From positions 124,001-188,000 of the forward strand of contig JBDOQK010000021.1 in the NCBI GenBank assembly GCA_040437565.1: 64,000 bases of DNA. The letters are read 5' to 3'. This stretch comes from Albugo candida (Eukaryota; Oomycota; Peronosporomycetes; Albuginales). Both the position numbers and the translations under genes were made by a program. Shown here one piece after another: positions 35,353 to 46,290 of the stretch (position 1 is its first letter; the number at the start of each line of letters is the position of its first letter). The notes below the pieces were generated by a model. It did no database searches, was not told where the DNA came from, and saw nothing but the letters and a program-made list of their open reading frames with translations.

Positions 35353-35859
35353 TGATCCGTTGAAGACTTCTCAATTTGCCGGCTACTAAGTAACCCGCCA
35401 ATTTAGTAAAACAACTCGAAAAAACAGCCTTTTTCAACTCCTTCCTCTCGAAAACAATGGTTCAAGTCGACATATCGACACAACCCAGGGTGCTAGCGTC
35501 CACTTGTACTGACGTGGCAACCCTCATGAGTCACCCTGTTTTGGGTGATTGTATGATTGTTGATCAGTCATCACCCCTGTGTGATGACGTGGAAAGTACC
35601 CCCACCCCCAGTGTGACGGTCCTGGTCAATACCGGTACTACAGGTGNNNNNNNNNNNNNNNNNNNNNNNNNNNNNNNNNNNNNNNNNNNNNNNNNNNNNN
35701 NNNNNNNNNNNNNNNNNNNNNNNNNNNNNNNNNNNNNNNNNNNNNNTTCACGAAACGTTTTTTATATGTATATATGTTATTTTAGATAGCCTAGGCAACT
35801 AGAGAAGTCAGTTAGTCTAATTCTAGTAATATAGACACCTTCAACTGATCCGTTGAAGA
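35353..35859 (+). mobile_element. LINE copy C bounded by a 14-bp target-site duplication
   Basis: TGATCCGTTGAAGA occurs at 35353-35366 and again at 35846-35859, a perfect 14-bp duplication. The element between (35367-35845) begins CTTCTCAATTTGCCGGC, as does LINE copy B, and has an ATG at about 35458 opening MVQVDISTQPRVLAS. After the gap (35647-35746) it ends with the same 75-bp 3' terminus (ending in CAAC) as LINE copy A. Both ends of this LINE family are therefore fixed. The coding middle is hidden in the gap or deleted, so whether this copy is complete is unknown. The 3' end has no poly(A). Confidence 0.7.
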
Positions 35860-38673
35860 GCTTTGTATGTTTGTGCATAGGGATGATGTCTATAGATAAA
35901 TTAGTATGCATCAAAGTTCTGTGTAGGATCGTAGATTCTCTTACAGCTTTGCATCGCTCATTACTATTTCTGGTAGACTTGGATACTAGTACGATATAAA
36001 TTGCTTTCTTTTTCTTTATTATTATTTTTACGTAGAATACATCTGGCTACCCCTCACTTGCTAAATATCATCGTGCGCAGCTCCACTAAATCGTTGCAGC
36101 ATTGAGCATCACACTAGCACTACAGAGGCCTTTTTGTAATGGCTTAAACTCAACGAGGCGTGAATGAAGAGACCAAATCGGAATTACACTGGGACAACCG
36201 TACATGGACTGAGAATAAGACGATATCAATTCTCACCTTCTCTTCTAACTCTGTTCGAATGTTTTTATTCTTCAGGTATATTTCCACTCTCTTTGTAATG
36301 TCTTCCGACTCCATTGAAACGCTTCCAAACTTCCAAAGTCTTTTGACTAATGAATTCGAATGCATTGTAAACTATTCTAAAACGTATTTCAAATATCTGA
36401 CATCGTATTTCCATCTCTTTTCTCATGTTTTTATTCGGTATGTACGTTCTCAATCTCTGTACAAAGTGTTTCTTTCCGTTCAACCACTTCCAAACATGCA
36501 AACTCCTGTGTTCCAGGTGCAGTGCAGCAGATCAAACATTTTAAGCTTTTGCACTCGTAATTGTTTATACGCAAAGTGAGAATCTTCACAATAAAAAACT
36601 GTCGAATCAGTTGAATACTTCCATAATTAAGCGCGTGGATAAAAAACTATGCAAATAGAATAATGCTCTCTTACTTCAATTTGACAGCCCACTAATCAGT
36701 ATCCTGCTATACGGTAATGGTCAGGCAGTATAGATATCACCGACGTGAAAAAGACACCGATTGCTCTGGATGAAGCGGGTCATAAGGATTCAAATTGATG
36801 CATCTATTGAAAGACCACGAAGAAAAGAGTAAAAGAGTGACAATATCGACACAGGTATCACGAGATAGAAGCTGCATCACACTCTAACAACGTTATTATA
36901 TTGAATGTTTTATTGGTTTTATGTAATCAGAGAAAAAGAAAGATTACGACTATGAAAAGGACACAAAGAGACAACTTATAGTGATGCGTTTTTTTACAAA
37001 TGTATTGATTTGCACCTACCTTGGGCGTTGCACCTAAATAAATTATTTATAGCATGAGTCTGGGTCGTCTAATATTTCATCAAATTGTTATGAAACTGCA
37101 CACTTCTTTCTTGAAGTCTTTCCCGGCCCACAATCTTGTCAACTCTTCTTTGTGTGAAGATCAGCAGCAAAACCGCTTTTTTGAATTCCTGGAGCTGAAA
37201 AAATTCGGGCTAAGAAGGTAGGGATCTTACGCGCTTTGAAATACTACAGGTCTAAATCATTTGAAGGTGGAATTTAGGTATTTTCATTTCCTCCAGTCTC
37301 TATTGTTGGATCCAAGCAAAGATGAATCAAGAAATGCTCGGTGAGAATACACGTCCCTTTTCCTTACAACCATGTCAAAGAAAGTATACCTCGGGAGCAA
37401 AGAAAATGCTGTCATCAATTCGTCTACTCACATGAAACCTACAGGTGTTATTCGTTCGGTATATTATTTCTAGGTATGGTGTAGCTTTGTGTCGTCCGCT
37501 GGTTCGGTGGCTGATGATGAAGCCATGTCCAAAGTAAAAAGTGAGAAAATGCAATGAAGAGAGAGGTCAACTCTTGAAGTAGCCGAGACAGACACATATG
37601 ACCTTCATCATCTCCTATCGCGAGTCATCGCTTTCCCCAAATCAAATTTCAGTTACAATGGAAGATGCACAGGCTTAATGTTCAATGTTAACTCTACTCT
37701 GTAATGCGTAACATCGTGTAGTCGTGCTGAGACTCCAACAACGCGCAATATTGGAACGAAGCGCCTCTATATCGATAAATGACACTCTATCTCGGAAAAA
37801 GTAAGCCTACGTGCAGAAATCTCTCAAGAGGCGGTCAAAAAACGGATTAGCATGCAGATTTTGACAGCAGTTTCTGTCTGGAGCTTTTAGAGAACCTTCC
37901 AGCTTCTGTATGGAAAATCCAGAATTATCGAAGTTTTGTTAAATTTGTTGCAGCATATTTCAATGACATTGCAGGCATTAATAAATCTAAATAAGGGTTG
38001 ATGCAGGTCATTAATGTAGAAATCGGTAATACCCTGAAACAAACACAGTTCATTCAACAGCCTCCTGACGCTTGATTCTCATTGATATCCCTAGTATTCA
38101 GTACCCTGAGTACCGAACTCTTTTCAAAGTCTCTGTTCACTTTAGTGTGCGCGGAGCGAAAAAAAAAGAGCTCTATTTCGCACAGGCTAAAAAATAACGT
38201 ACTTGGTTTCTGTGGCTCCTTATCATTCTATCGATTGAATGAAACATAGTCTTGCACTGACCAATAGCTTTTATAAATGTGTGCATTCAAGTCGAATCAA
38301 ATCTTCCCTTTGATCTGAATCGGCTCGATTTGTAGATAAGAAGTTTATCCGTCACGATGACTAATCGTAGCAGGCCGCTTATCAAGATAGACGTTCACTT
38401 AGTAGAATCACAATCGAAAACTTTTGAAAGGTTACAACTGCTTTTTATCAATATCTAAATATTTTACTTGAGGAAACAATTCTTAAGGTGATGGATGTAT
38501 CATTTTCTATTTGGCGTATCATTTGCACTCGATAGCTAATCATTGAGATGGCATAGAATACTATGCTTACTCACATGGAAAGACCAGCACATGTATCAGA
38601 GTCTTTACAATATACGTCAGATTACTGTACAACCCTAGATACGCGTGAATCTAGTCAAAATGACGTAATGACA
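35860..38673. other. intergenic, segmental-duplication block, no supported gene
   Basis: 36030-36080 and 36770-36900 have counterparts near 63710-63760 and 43550-43690 respectively. A plus frame at 36160-36579 (139 codons) is Phe/Ser-rich and contains two degenerate copies of a segment of about 165 bp (ATGTTTTTATTC...CTTCCAAAC.T.C), with an antisense frame open as well. I regard it as repeat-derived. Poly-purine and AT-rich tracts; nothing else. Confidence 0.4.
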
Positions 38674-38694
38674 GCTTGATCAAAAAGGACGTGC
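38674..38694 (+). promoter_or_regulatory. upstream box of the secreted-protein family, degenerate
   Basis: CTTGATCAAAAAGGACGTGC, 114 bp before the ATG, is a weak match to the family box. Confidence 0.3.
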
Positions 38695-38739
38695 GATTCC
38701 ACACCCTTTACCAAAGTGATTTGACCGCATCAGTTCGAT

Positions 38740-38754
38740 TCACAACTCCATTTG
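38740..38754 (+). promoter_or_regulatory. oomycete-like Inr/FPR core promoter
   Basis: TCACAACTCCATTTG, 48 bp before the ATG; same motif and spacing as the other members. Confidence 0.6.
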
Positions 38755-38787
38755 TTTTCGATTCCCCAGTAGCCAACAAAGTATCTC

Positions 38788-39306
38788 ATGGTCTTCCTCA
38801 ACTACGCTGCAGTTTTCAGTCTATTCACTGTTTCATTTGCCAAGGTTTCTGTACAAGCTAGTCCAGATCCTGACAGTCAGCAACGTGAAACTGCGATCAC
38901 ATCCATCGAATACGATTGTCTACAACAATTTTCTGTGGATAAAGACTTCAAGGACAATTGCATGGGTACAATCAGACGCTCAGATTGCGATGAGTTAACC
39001 AATAAGAAACTTCAGGAAATCCTCACAGAATTTTTTCATGCCTCTGATCGAGTAGAGACCAGTATCAACTATGTTGCAAACCTGAATGCGGTAGACATCG
39101 CTGAAAAAGTAGCAGATATATTCACCGGTCACCCAGGGGAAGGCCATCCGGAAGCAATACAAGACTACTTTACTGGTACTTATAACGCAATGCTTAAGTC
39201 CGTACCGGAGAAAGCAGTGGATGCTCAAGTATTTGGAACCCAACCGCGGCATCCCAAATACCTATTCCAGATTTCTCGGTACCTCATGGACCTTTGCAAC
39301 AAGTGA
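38788..39306 (+). CDS. small secreted four-Cys protein, candidate effector (member 3)
   Basis: 172 residues, intronless. Signal peptide 1-18 (cleavage after S-F-A). This is the only member without the post-cleavage Arg (Gln in its place). C44, C58 and C67 (spacing 13 and 8) and C170 complete the four-Cys scaffold, with no extra cysteine. IFTGHPGEGHPEAIQDYF and RHPKYLFQISRYLMDLC are the best-matching conserved blocks and resemble member 2. Acidic overall (many Asp/Glu). Function unknown; predicted secreted. Confidence 0.85.
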   Translation: MVFLNYAAVFSLFTVSFAKVSVQASPDPDSQQRETAITSIEYDCLQQFSVDKDFKDNCMGTIRRSDCDELTNKKLQEILTEFFHASDRVETSINYVANLNAVDIAEKVADIFTGHPGEGHPEAIQDYFTGTYNAMLKSVPEKAVDAQVFGTQPRHPKYLFQISRYLMDLCNK

Positions 39307-40647
39307 CAAATCTATAATGGATCCTTCAGAGGGATAGGCCATCTGATAAGCTTTTTCAATATCAAATCTTCTTTTCTCATCACAAAATGGTCTCATTTCC
39401 CCTTCGTACCAATACTATACTTCCAAACTCAGTTTCTCTTGCAGACTGATAGCTGAAGCCAAAAAAGCTCACAAGGGAAATTGTTTCGCAGTAATGTTCT
39501 ATTTCCTATTGATGTAGTAAATCCTTTTTGGCCAGGATTGTGATCAGTGCTCATTATAACCGATAAAATCGATGCGATCTCATGAAAGCTTGAATTAGAT
39601 GATGATGCGTACTACAGAACATGACTGAAGCATTAGGGTCGACAACAGAGCTGGATGTATTGGAAGGGAGACCAGCTAACTGAGCTTGAATCATGAGTCT
39701 GATAACGGTTTCGCTCTTTGTGCGGAACAGACCAGTAGGCACATACTTTGAACAAGTGTACGGGGCAAATGGTTCTGTGCGCACCAACAAGGCTTCTCTG
39801 TATGGCATAGTAAGGCACTATACGCATCCTAGTATGCCGTATATATAGCTCCGGGTTGGTGTCAAAGTGTTATGGTTGTCAAATGGAATCTGTTTAACTC
39901 AATAAGGCCAATGATATAGAATCAAGTATAATGGAAAGAAGCTAGTGTATTTTATACAAATCAGATCCGTGCCAACGATAGTGGGTGGGGAGGTCAAAAT
40001 CCGCACGTGTCGATAATGATGCACGGAGATATTGGATCTCGAACCTTGTTTTGGCACAAATTGTGATAATTTAGACGCCCGTGACGATATTCAACACTAA
40101 GCGAAGTCTGTCTAATACAAAGCAGGTACATCTTGCCTTCACTGCACATATCCCAATGATGACTAAACATGTCTTTCAAATCCATCAAAATCGCAAAAAT
40201 TCCGTACTTACTACCGGAATTTGAAGTCCAGAGTGTGAATCGATAACCATATATCTTGTTGGCAGGCCATATAATAAATCACATTGTTGTGAATTGCAAG
40301 GAAACTCGAGCAAAATACTAGCAAGCCAGATTTTGAGACCAATGACATTTTTCCCATGCAAAAATAGTTGGTTACGCATGCAGATATCTATATCATAGTG
40401 AATTTGATCTACGTGGTGCCACTAAATTAATGTTCATATGCTCCGATCCCATGAAGTGTCGCAACGGTACGTTCACGCTCTATTAGCCTCCATTTCCAAG
40501 TATGGCTTGGTCGTCTTGGATTACTAGAGATATATTTGGGACAACGGATGATATATTAGAAAGGAATCTGCCGCTGAGAACGATACACGGTGTGGAGTGA
40601 CTTCAAAGCCGGAAAAATTGTAAACGTAAGAAAAATAATTTGTGATA
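39307..40647. other. intergenic, segmental-duplication block
   Basis: 39940-40150 is similar to 46400-46720 (AAATCCGCACGTG.CGA, CAACACT.AGCGA). No intact gene; small frames on the minus strand are not shared with the homologous block. Confidence 0.45.
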
Positions 40648-41776
40648 ATTTGTTTGGGAATTCCTAAACTCACCCGATCCATTTTTCTAGCCAATCATAT
40701 TCCATCATTTCAGCCAATCAATTTTGACTGATCTGATTAAAGTGGACCTTGATGCAGGACGCAAGCTGCAACTCGTGGCATTATGTCCTGTTGCTTGACA
40801 TATAAGGCCTCTGGGAAGGCGTCGGGTTTGTGGAATAGAGATCCGAGTTTGATTTTCTGCCTGGACATATTTAAATCTGAAGTATTTCTTTGTGCTGAAT
40901 GATTGCGTGAACCTGATGGCCTGCCTTTTGCGCTGATTGTCGGATGATCTTTAATTGTTTTGTTTGTGTTTAATTGTTAGCGAATTGAATTGTAAATAAG
41001 ATATTGCCAATGAGATAGCTCCAAAGCTAGCAAGTCAAAACTTTTCTGTCTTTTTGACTAAAGTTGTAGATTGGCAATGATAGGTTGATGGGGGTTTCCT
41101 GCTCGAGCCAACATTGTGAGTCAACATCTTCTTTTGCAAGTGGCGTGTTGTGTTGGATTAGCTGATTGGATTTATGTTCACATGGTATGCCTAGGGTCTC
41201 CTGATGTACAGCGGTTCAAGTGATCCTTGGTAATTCGCTATTTGCGGGTATAATCAATGCCTGCTTTGATATCTCTCGTCGACTACATGCCACATTGGGT
41301 TACCAAATGTTATTGTCTCTACGCAGATGGATTCTATTGCATTGTTAATCTAAGGTTTTTTCAATTGATTTGCACAAGAAAGCCTGATCCTATTGTAAAT
41401 AGACAGCAAATCCCTTGGAGTTTTTACCAATGTATTTTTTAATGTTACATACATGCATCCCTTCAAACAAATGCTACCACTATTGGCAACCGCACAAAGG
41501 TCGCACACAAAGACTTCTTGTTTAAACGGTATATTGGGGACTCATCTTATGTCTCTCTACGACCTTTCACTGCCTACGACTCTTCACGAGATGGTGATCT
41601 TCCACCAGTGGAGATCTTCAACCTATTGTCGCTGTAAACTCAGTGTATCCGGTTGGCTAAAAGTATCAAATATGGTCTGCTAAAATGATATAATATGATT
41701 GGCTAACAAATGGAAACAAATGGAAGGGGTGAGTTTACGAAAAAGCGAGAGTCAGTTTAGGAATTCCCATTTGTTT
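40648..41776. mobile_element. non-autonomous TIR element (MITE-like), 1,113 bp, with 8-bp target duplication
   Basis: ATTTGTTT at 40648-40655 and again at 41769-41776 flanks an element (40656-41768) whose ends are a perfect 15-bp inverted repeat, GGGAATTCCTAAACT. A second matched block farther in, TAGCCAATCATATT, lies about 30 bp from the left end and farther from the right end, which carries an extra 20-odd bp. No transposase frame is inside (longest frame about 76 codons, unrecognised). The 8-bp duplication fits hAT, Mutator-like or Merlin transposition; GGG ends are not typical of hAT. Several CCAAT cores sit near both ends. Confidence 0.8.
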
Positions 41777-42426
41777 CCCATTTACCGTTTCAAAAGGAAA
41801 AGGCCCCCCACCAAGATATTTAAAAAATTGTCTCACAACTTGCATCATTCAATCATGCGCACTTTTATATCTCTTTTTGATGTGGGAGCTATCCAATTCC
41901 AACCTAAAGAATCGCTTCGAGCTATTGATTTACCAGACTGACGCTTTATTACGTGGTTGTGGCCACAGTTCGACAACGAAACGTTCGTTTCCAACCGCGA
42001 AGTGATTTTGCGCAATGTTTTGTATAATTCCTCCATGATCAAAGCGTTCTTCTACGCTGATAGCGATGGAACACAGCAAGGGATCACAATGTCCTATTCG
42101 GGCTTGACATTAGATTAAAAAGCTCAATATATATCCACTTGAGTTAGCAATACTGGAGTGAGTGTGTCTCCAATTTCTTCAGCAAGAAGTAAGTAGCGAG
42201 GGAACGACCTGAATTTTTGGATGGTTTACTGCTATACAGCCAACAAAAAGAGCACTCCTCCTACTTGGCAAAAAATTCAAAAGCTTGCTAAAAAACACAA
42301 TAGTACACGGCTTCGTATGGCACGCAATAGTAGTACGCCTACATACGAACTGATCAGACTGCATCCCGTTTCGATACAAACGCATGAAGAAGATACTAGT
42401 GCGGTTCAAATATGTTACAAGGACGA
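41777..42426. other. intergenic, no recognised gene
   Basis: Short frames on both strands, with nothing recognisable. Confidence 0.4.
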
Positions 42427-42800
42427 CTGGATGCGAAGAATGGGTAGCTTCTGAGTACTTACATCAACTTCAACAAAATTCAGTTTGCTTCCCAATCCCA
42501 GCAGCTAGTAGCTTGATCATGGTCTCTTTACCTTTGTTGCTGCCGTAAGGGGTCTTATACTATGCAATGCAGACTTTACGATACGATATCATGAAGTTAA
42601 GAAATACACTTATTTCTCTGATAGACTCATTCATCTTGCTAGTCGACCAATTCGAATGAAAATAGGCGCTAATGTACTGACGTCATCGGCATTATTAATG
42701 GCAACTGTTGAAGCGCAATACTCTAGAAAAAGACTCATCCGAATAGAGGCTGGGCCTGTATCGGCAAGGCATCTTTCATGACATGACCATGTACTTATCG
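42427..42800 (+). pseudogene. relic of a secreted-protein family member (RYHEV subtype)
   Basis: A degenerate upstream box (42427-42446), a core-promoter-like CAACAAAATTCAGTTTG about 48 bp before an ATG at 42519, and a broken signal peptide. One frame then reads NADFTIRYHEVKKYTYFSDR and stays open for roughly 70 codons. The start matches the cleavage site and Arg24 of the family; the rest differs from the four-Cys members and defines a second subtype. The frame is broken between signal and body. Confidence 0.55.
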
Positions 42801-45229
42801 GCAGTGGGGAAATTGCGATCGAGTTTAGAATTGAGATGCTAGACTATATGAAAAATCTACAAATACTTCATCTGTGAATTAGGAACAGAACGGTGGCACG
42901 TATATACAACTGGTACAAAGTACTTTTGACAATAATCGAGCTGTTTATATGAGCCACAGAAGATTTATATGCTGCGAGGAAAAATCCGATCTCTACTTAC
43001 ACAAGACAGTCTCAGACCAACCTTAGAATAACCGAAGAACAACGTTTCAATGTAAATAAAGATAGAAAGTGTAGGGTAAGTTTACCGCGATAGGCGCTAT
43101 CGAAGCACGCCAATAGTGCGTTAATGAGATCAGCCAAACGGTGATTTCACGACGAATGAGATTTTGTATCTTAGCATCAATTTACCTTGAAACCAACGAC
43201 ATCCGATCACGATTGGCAAAAGCTCGCAAGATTGTCTTCTTCACGCTCTATTGCACACATGCTACTGAACAGCGAAAGAAAAAACTCCAAATGTTCAGCT
43301 TATCTGAACACTTTTCCAAGTGCTCAAGCGTAGGAAATATCATCGTTGGAGATGACTGCGTTCCAAACTATTAATCGAATCAAACTTCAGGCCTCTTGTG
43401 CCCATCTCTTTGAATTTTTATCACACCAACGCATGCGACACCGTCATATATCCATCATGCAGTCTTCTTGACCTCTTTCATACACACGCATGAACAAGAA
43501 CAGTTTATGTCTGCAGCAGAGACGTCACCGGCATATATGAAAAGGCCGGTCACTCCTGCTAAACTGGTCATAAGGACTTGCATTGATGCAGATACGAAAA
43601 TACAAGAAGAAAAGAATAAGCGATATGAAGAAAGGGCTGATATCTTGAAAATAAAGCTGCATCGTACTCCCAAAAAAGATTCTGAATTTCTTATTTCTTC
43701 GTAATCAGCACAAGCAAAAGATCATACCTATGAATAGAACTACATGAACACGAACGTCACTATGCACCTACATTGAACCACCAAATATAATTGATCTGGC
43801 AGGAGGTCTGGTTGGTCGAACGTTCCATCAAATGAATCGAGATGCATATTTCGAATGCAAAGTCTTCATCGGTATCGTCGTTTACTTTTAGTTCTCACCT
43901 TGATCACCGGACCGCTATTTGTCAGGACTTTTGCCTTGTCATGAGATAATGCGAAAATGCTGACTTGAAGATTCCTGGAGATGAACCATTTAGACTGGAA
44001 CGGCACGCATCCTACCGCTCTGGGAAGGTTGAGTTCCGCTTCATCTCACCGAAATTTTGGTCGATTCAAGTCTGGTCGATTACAGGTTGTTTCGTTTCAT
44101 CCAGCTGATCGCGAATATTCAATTACGTCCTTGCTTGCGACCATACTAACGCACGTTTACATTAGAGCATATTAGAGCTTCTTCATCATTACGTATCCTC
44201 ACAAAGAAACAAAAGGCAATCTTCGTTCTCCGTTGTAATTCCTTTCCGAATACGATACGTGTAGTACTGTGTCTTCCGCTCTTTAGGTGACTTAATGGGA
44301 AACTCTGCTCTGAGTGTGCCATGTACATGAAGTCTCATTACCTTCCGAATAGCTCATAACGACACATAAAAGTGGGACCATTCTCCATAGACAACGATGG
44401 CTTCTCGAGACCAAGAGAAGGCACAATGGAAGACGTCCTTCACGTTTAGAGCCACCTTTTACTCGACCATATGCACTATCGGAAGTCGTACTGTAGTCAC
44501 CGCTCCAATTCTTTGCATTTTTGCCAAATGATTATCTGTATGTGAAATCAAAAAGCATACGGACTAAAATTCTTCATTTCACAAGTGTTCAAAGAAGTGT
44601 GAGTGGTTGATGACAGCAATCGCTATCTTGAGCGCTCTCAGAGCAGTTTCAATCTCCAATATGGCAAAGCAAAAGGTATTGAGCCAACTCGAAGGGCAAC
44701 CCACACTTATTTGCAAGTTCCGTGAAACTATTACAACATCTTTCGATCACTTTCCAGACAGTTTATAAATCTGAAACTAAGACTTTATGCGAAAATTCAT
44801 TGATGTACATTACAATCTTATCGGAACTGTCAAGCTCCACGCAAGATATTCCTCACATTATTCCGGTACATGATTTTCATAGCTTTATCCAGTACCTTGA
44901 GTGCCATACGCTCGACAAGGTGACACACCTCCGCTCAACTTTCACGCATAGGCCAATACATGAAGGACTTGGTTGTAGCCCCCGGTTGCGATTCCATCGG
45001 CTGATGACAAATATTCTTTGAGAAACGGTATCTTCCTCTCATGTTATAGGGATGCAGTCTTAAAGGTTGTCTATAACTGGCGCTCGATAGGAAATCAGCA
45101 TACTCGCGCAGAATGGCACCCTAAACTTCCGACGTATACTAGGGTACGAATACATATGGCGTATGTAATGATGCCCTAACCCGAACAAGCGTAATAGGAG
45201 GAATTGGCCTTTTAATAAAGCAAGGGCAG
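42801..45229. other. intergenic, segmental-duplication block
   Basis: 43200-43410 repeats 34990-35220, and 43540-43700 is similar to 36760-36890. A plus frame at 43468-43704 (78 codons, Lys/Glu-rich) lies in the latter block and is not conserved as a frame in its copy. 44890-45015 on the minus strand is a broken relative of the 18754-19137 frame. No supported gene. Confidence 0.4.
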
Positions 45230-45249
45230 ATGGATGCAAAGGACATGCA
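45230..45249 (+). promoter_or_regulatory. conserved upstream box of the secreted-protein family
   Basis: ATGGATGCAAAGGACATGCA, 114 bp before the ATG. Confidence 0.45.
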
Positions 45250-45295
45250 TTCCCACACCCTGTATCAAAAAGCCATTTGAGTACATCAGTTAGCT

Positions 45296-45310
45296 TCACA
45301 ACTCAATTTG
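45296..45310 (+). promoter_or_regulatory. oomycete-like Inr/FPR core promoter
   Basis: TCACAACTCAATTTG, identical to that of member 1, 48 bp before the ATG. Confidence 0.6.
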
Positions 45311-45343
45311 CTTTCAACAACCCAGTAGCGACCAACTAAATCC

Positions 45344-45880
45344 ATGTTATCTTTCAACTTGGCAGCTGCCGTTTTCGGTCTATTGACTTTAGGAAATGCG
45401 GAGGTTGCAATACGAGGATCAAATTCTGGAAGAAGACCTGGTATTTAATTTATAGCGAATAGAAAAGACTCGTGCTCAAAAGGAAACGTCGAAACGCAAA
45501 CATACTTACTACAATGCGAGGGCACAGCCAAAGTCACAGCCAAAAGACAAAACTGCGAAGAAACCCGCATTAGAATCCTCCGCGAAATACTTATTTACCT
45601 TTTTCAGACGAATGCGCAACGACCCACAATCGAGGATGTCGTACAGTCGAAGCCATCGGTTATCAGTTCAGCAGTATCCAGATTGTTCGAAGGTTGGTAC
45701 GATTATGATGATGCGGAGGCTAAAAAATTTAATTCAGTCGTTTATAATATGATGGTAAGCGCACTGCCCGAGTTGAAAGATTATGAAACACTGTACAAAG
45801 GTCTAAATGTACATATCGCCCATCCCAAGTTTCTCTATGAACTTGCTCGTTTTGTCTTGCACGGTTGCCCGAGTTCCTAG
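45344..45880 (+). pseudogene. small secreted four-Cys protein family, member 4, interrupted
   Basis: Starts with a typical 19-residue signal peptide (cleavage after G-N-A) and R24-x3-S28. The frame is interrupted once shortly afterwards. The remaining sequence, in the same frame, carries three Cys with spacing 13 and 12, an LFEGW stretch in place of IF-x-G-x-P, and the conserved AHPKFLYELARFVLHGC end. Promoter motifs are intact, so the loss may be recent, or a sequencing error. The longer C2-C3 spacing and the missing Pro make it the second most diverged copy. Total span equals about 178 codons, the family length. Confidence 0.75.
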
Positions 45881-46290
45881 AAAGTTTCGTAAGTTCTTGA
45901 ACGAGCGATCGTTCGCCCGATAAGATTTGCATCAATACATTTACTCGTTGTCACAATATGTCTCGTTTTTCTCATTGTAAGCATTTAACTTTCAAATTTC
46001 GGAGATTTAGCCGACACATACTTGACACCAGCAAGACGTCAGAGTGATGCAGCCTTGTAATTGTAAGGTCTATCTTTGATGTTATGCGAAGCTAAAAGGG
46101 TTATGCCTGCGATTGTGGTCACTCTTGAAAACCGATGGAAATAGTTGTGAGATCACAACCTCAAAAGAGGTGACACAAAAGACCATTTAGAGAACTAATT
46201 GCTTTTACGCAATTGTAGCTTCGTCGTGAGCGGTTGGTACTGACAACCAATCAAACTTGTACCAATTCTTGCGAGAGCAGCCTAATAGGC
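45881..46290. other. intergenic
   Basis: 3' flank of member 4; no gene seen. Confidence 0.4.

Noticed and set aside
36160-36579. 139-codon Phe/Ser-rich frame as a gene
   Set aside because: Composed of two degenerate copies of a repeat, with an antisense frame equally open; no signal peptide or homologue recognised.
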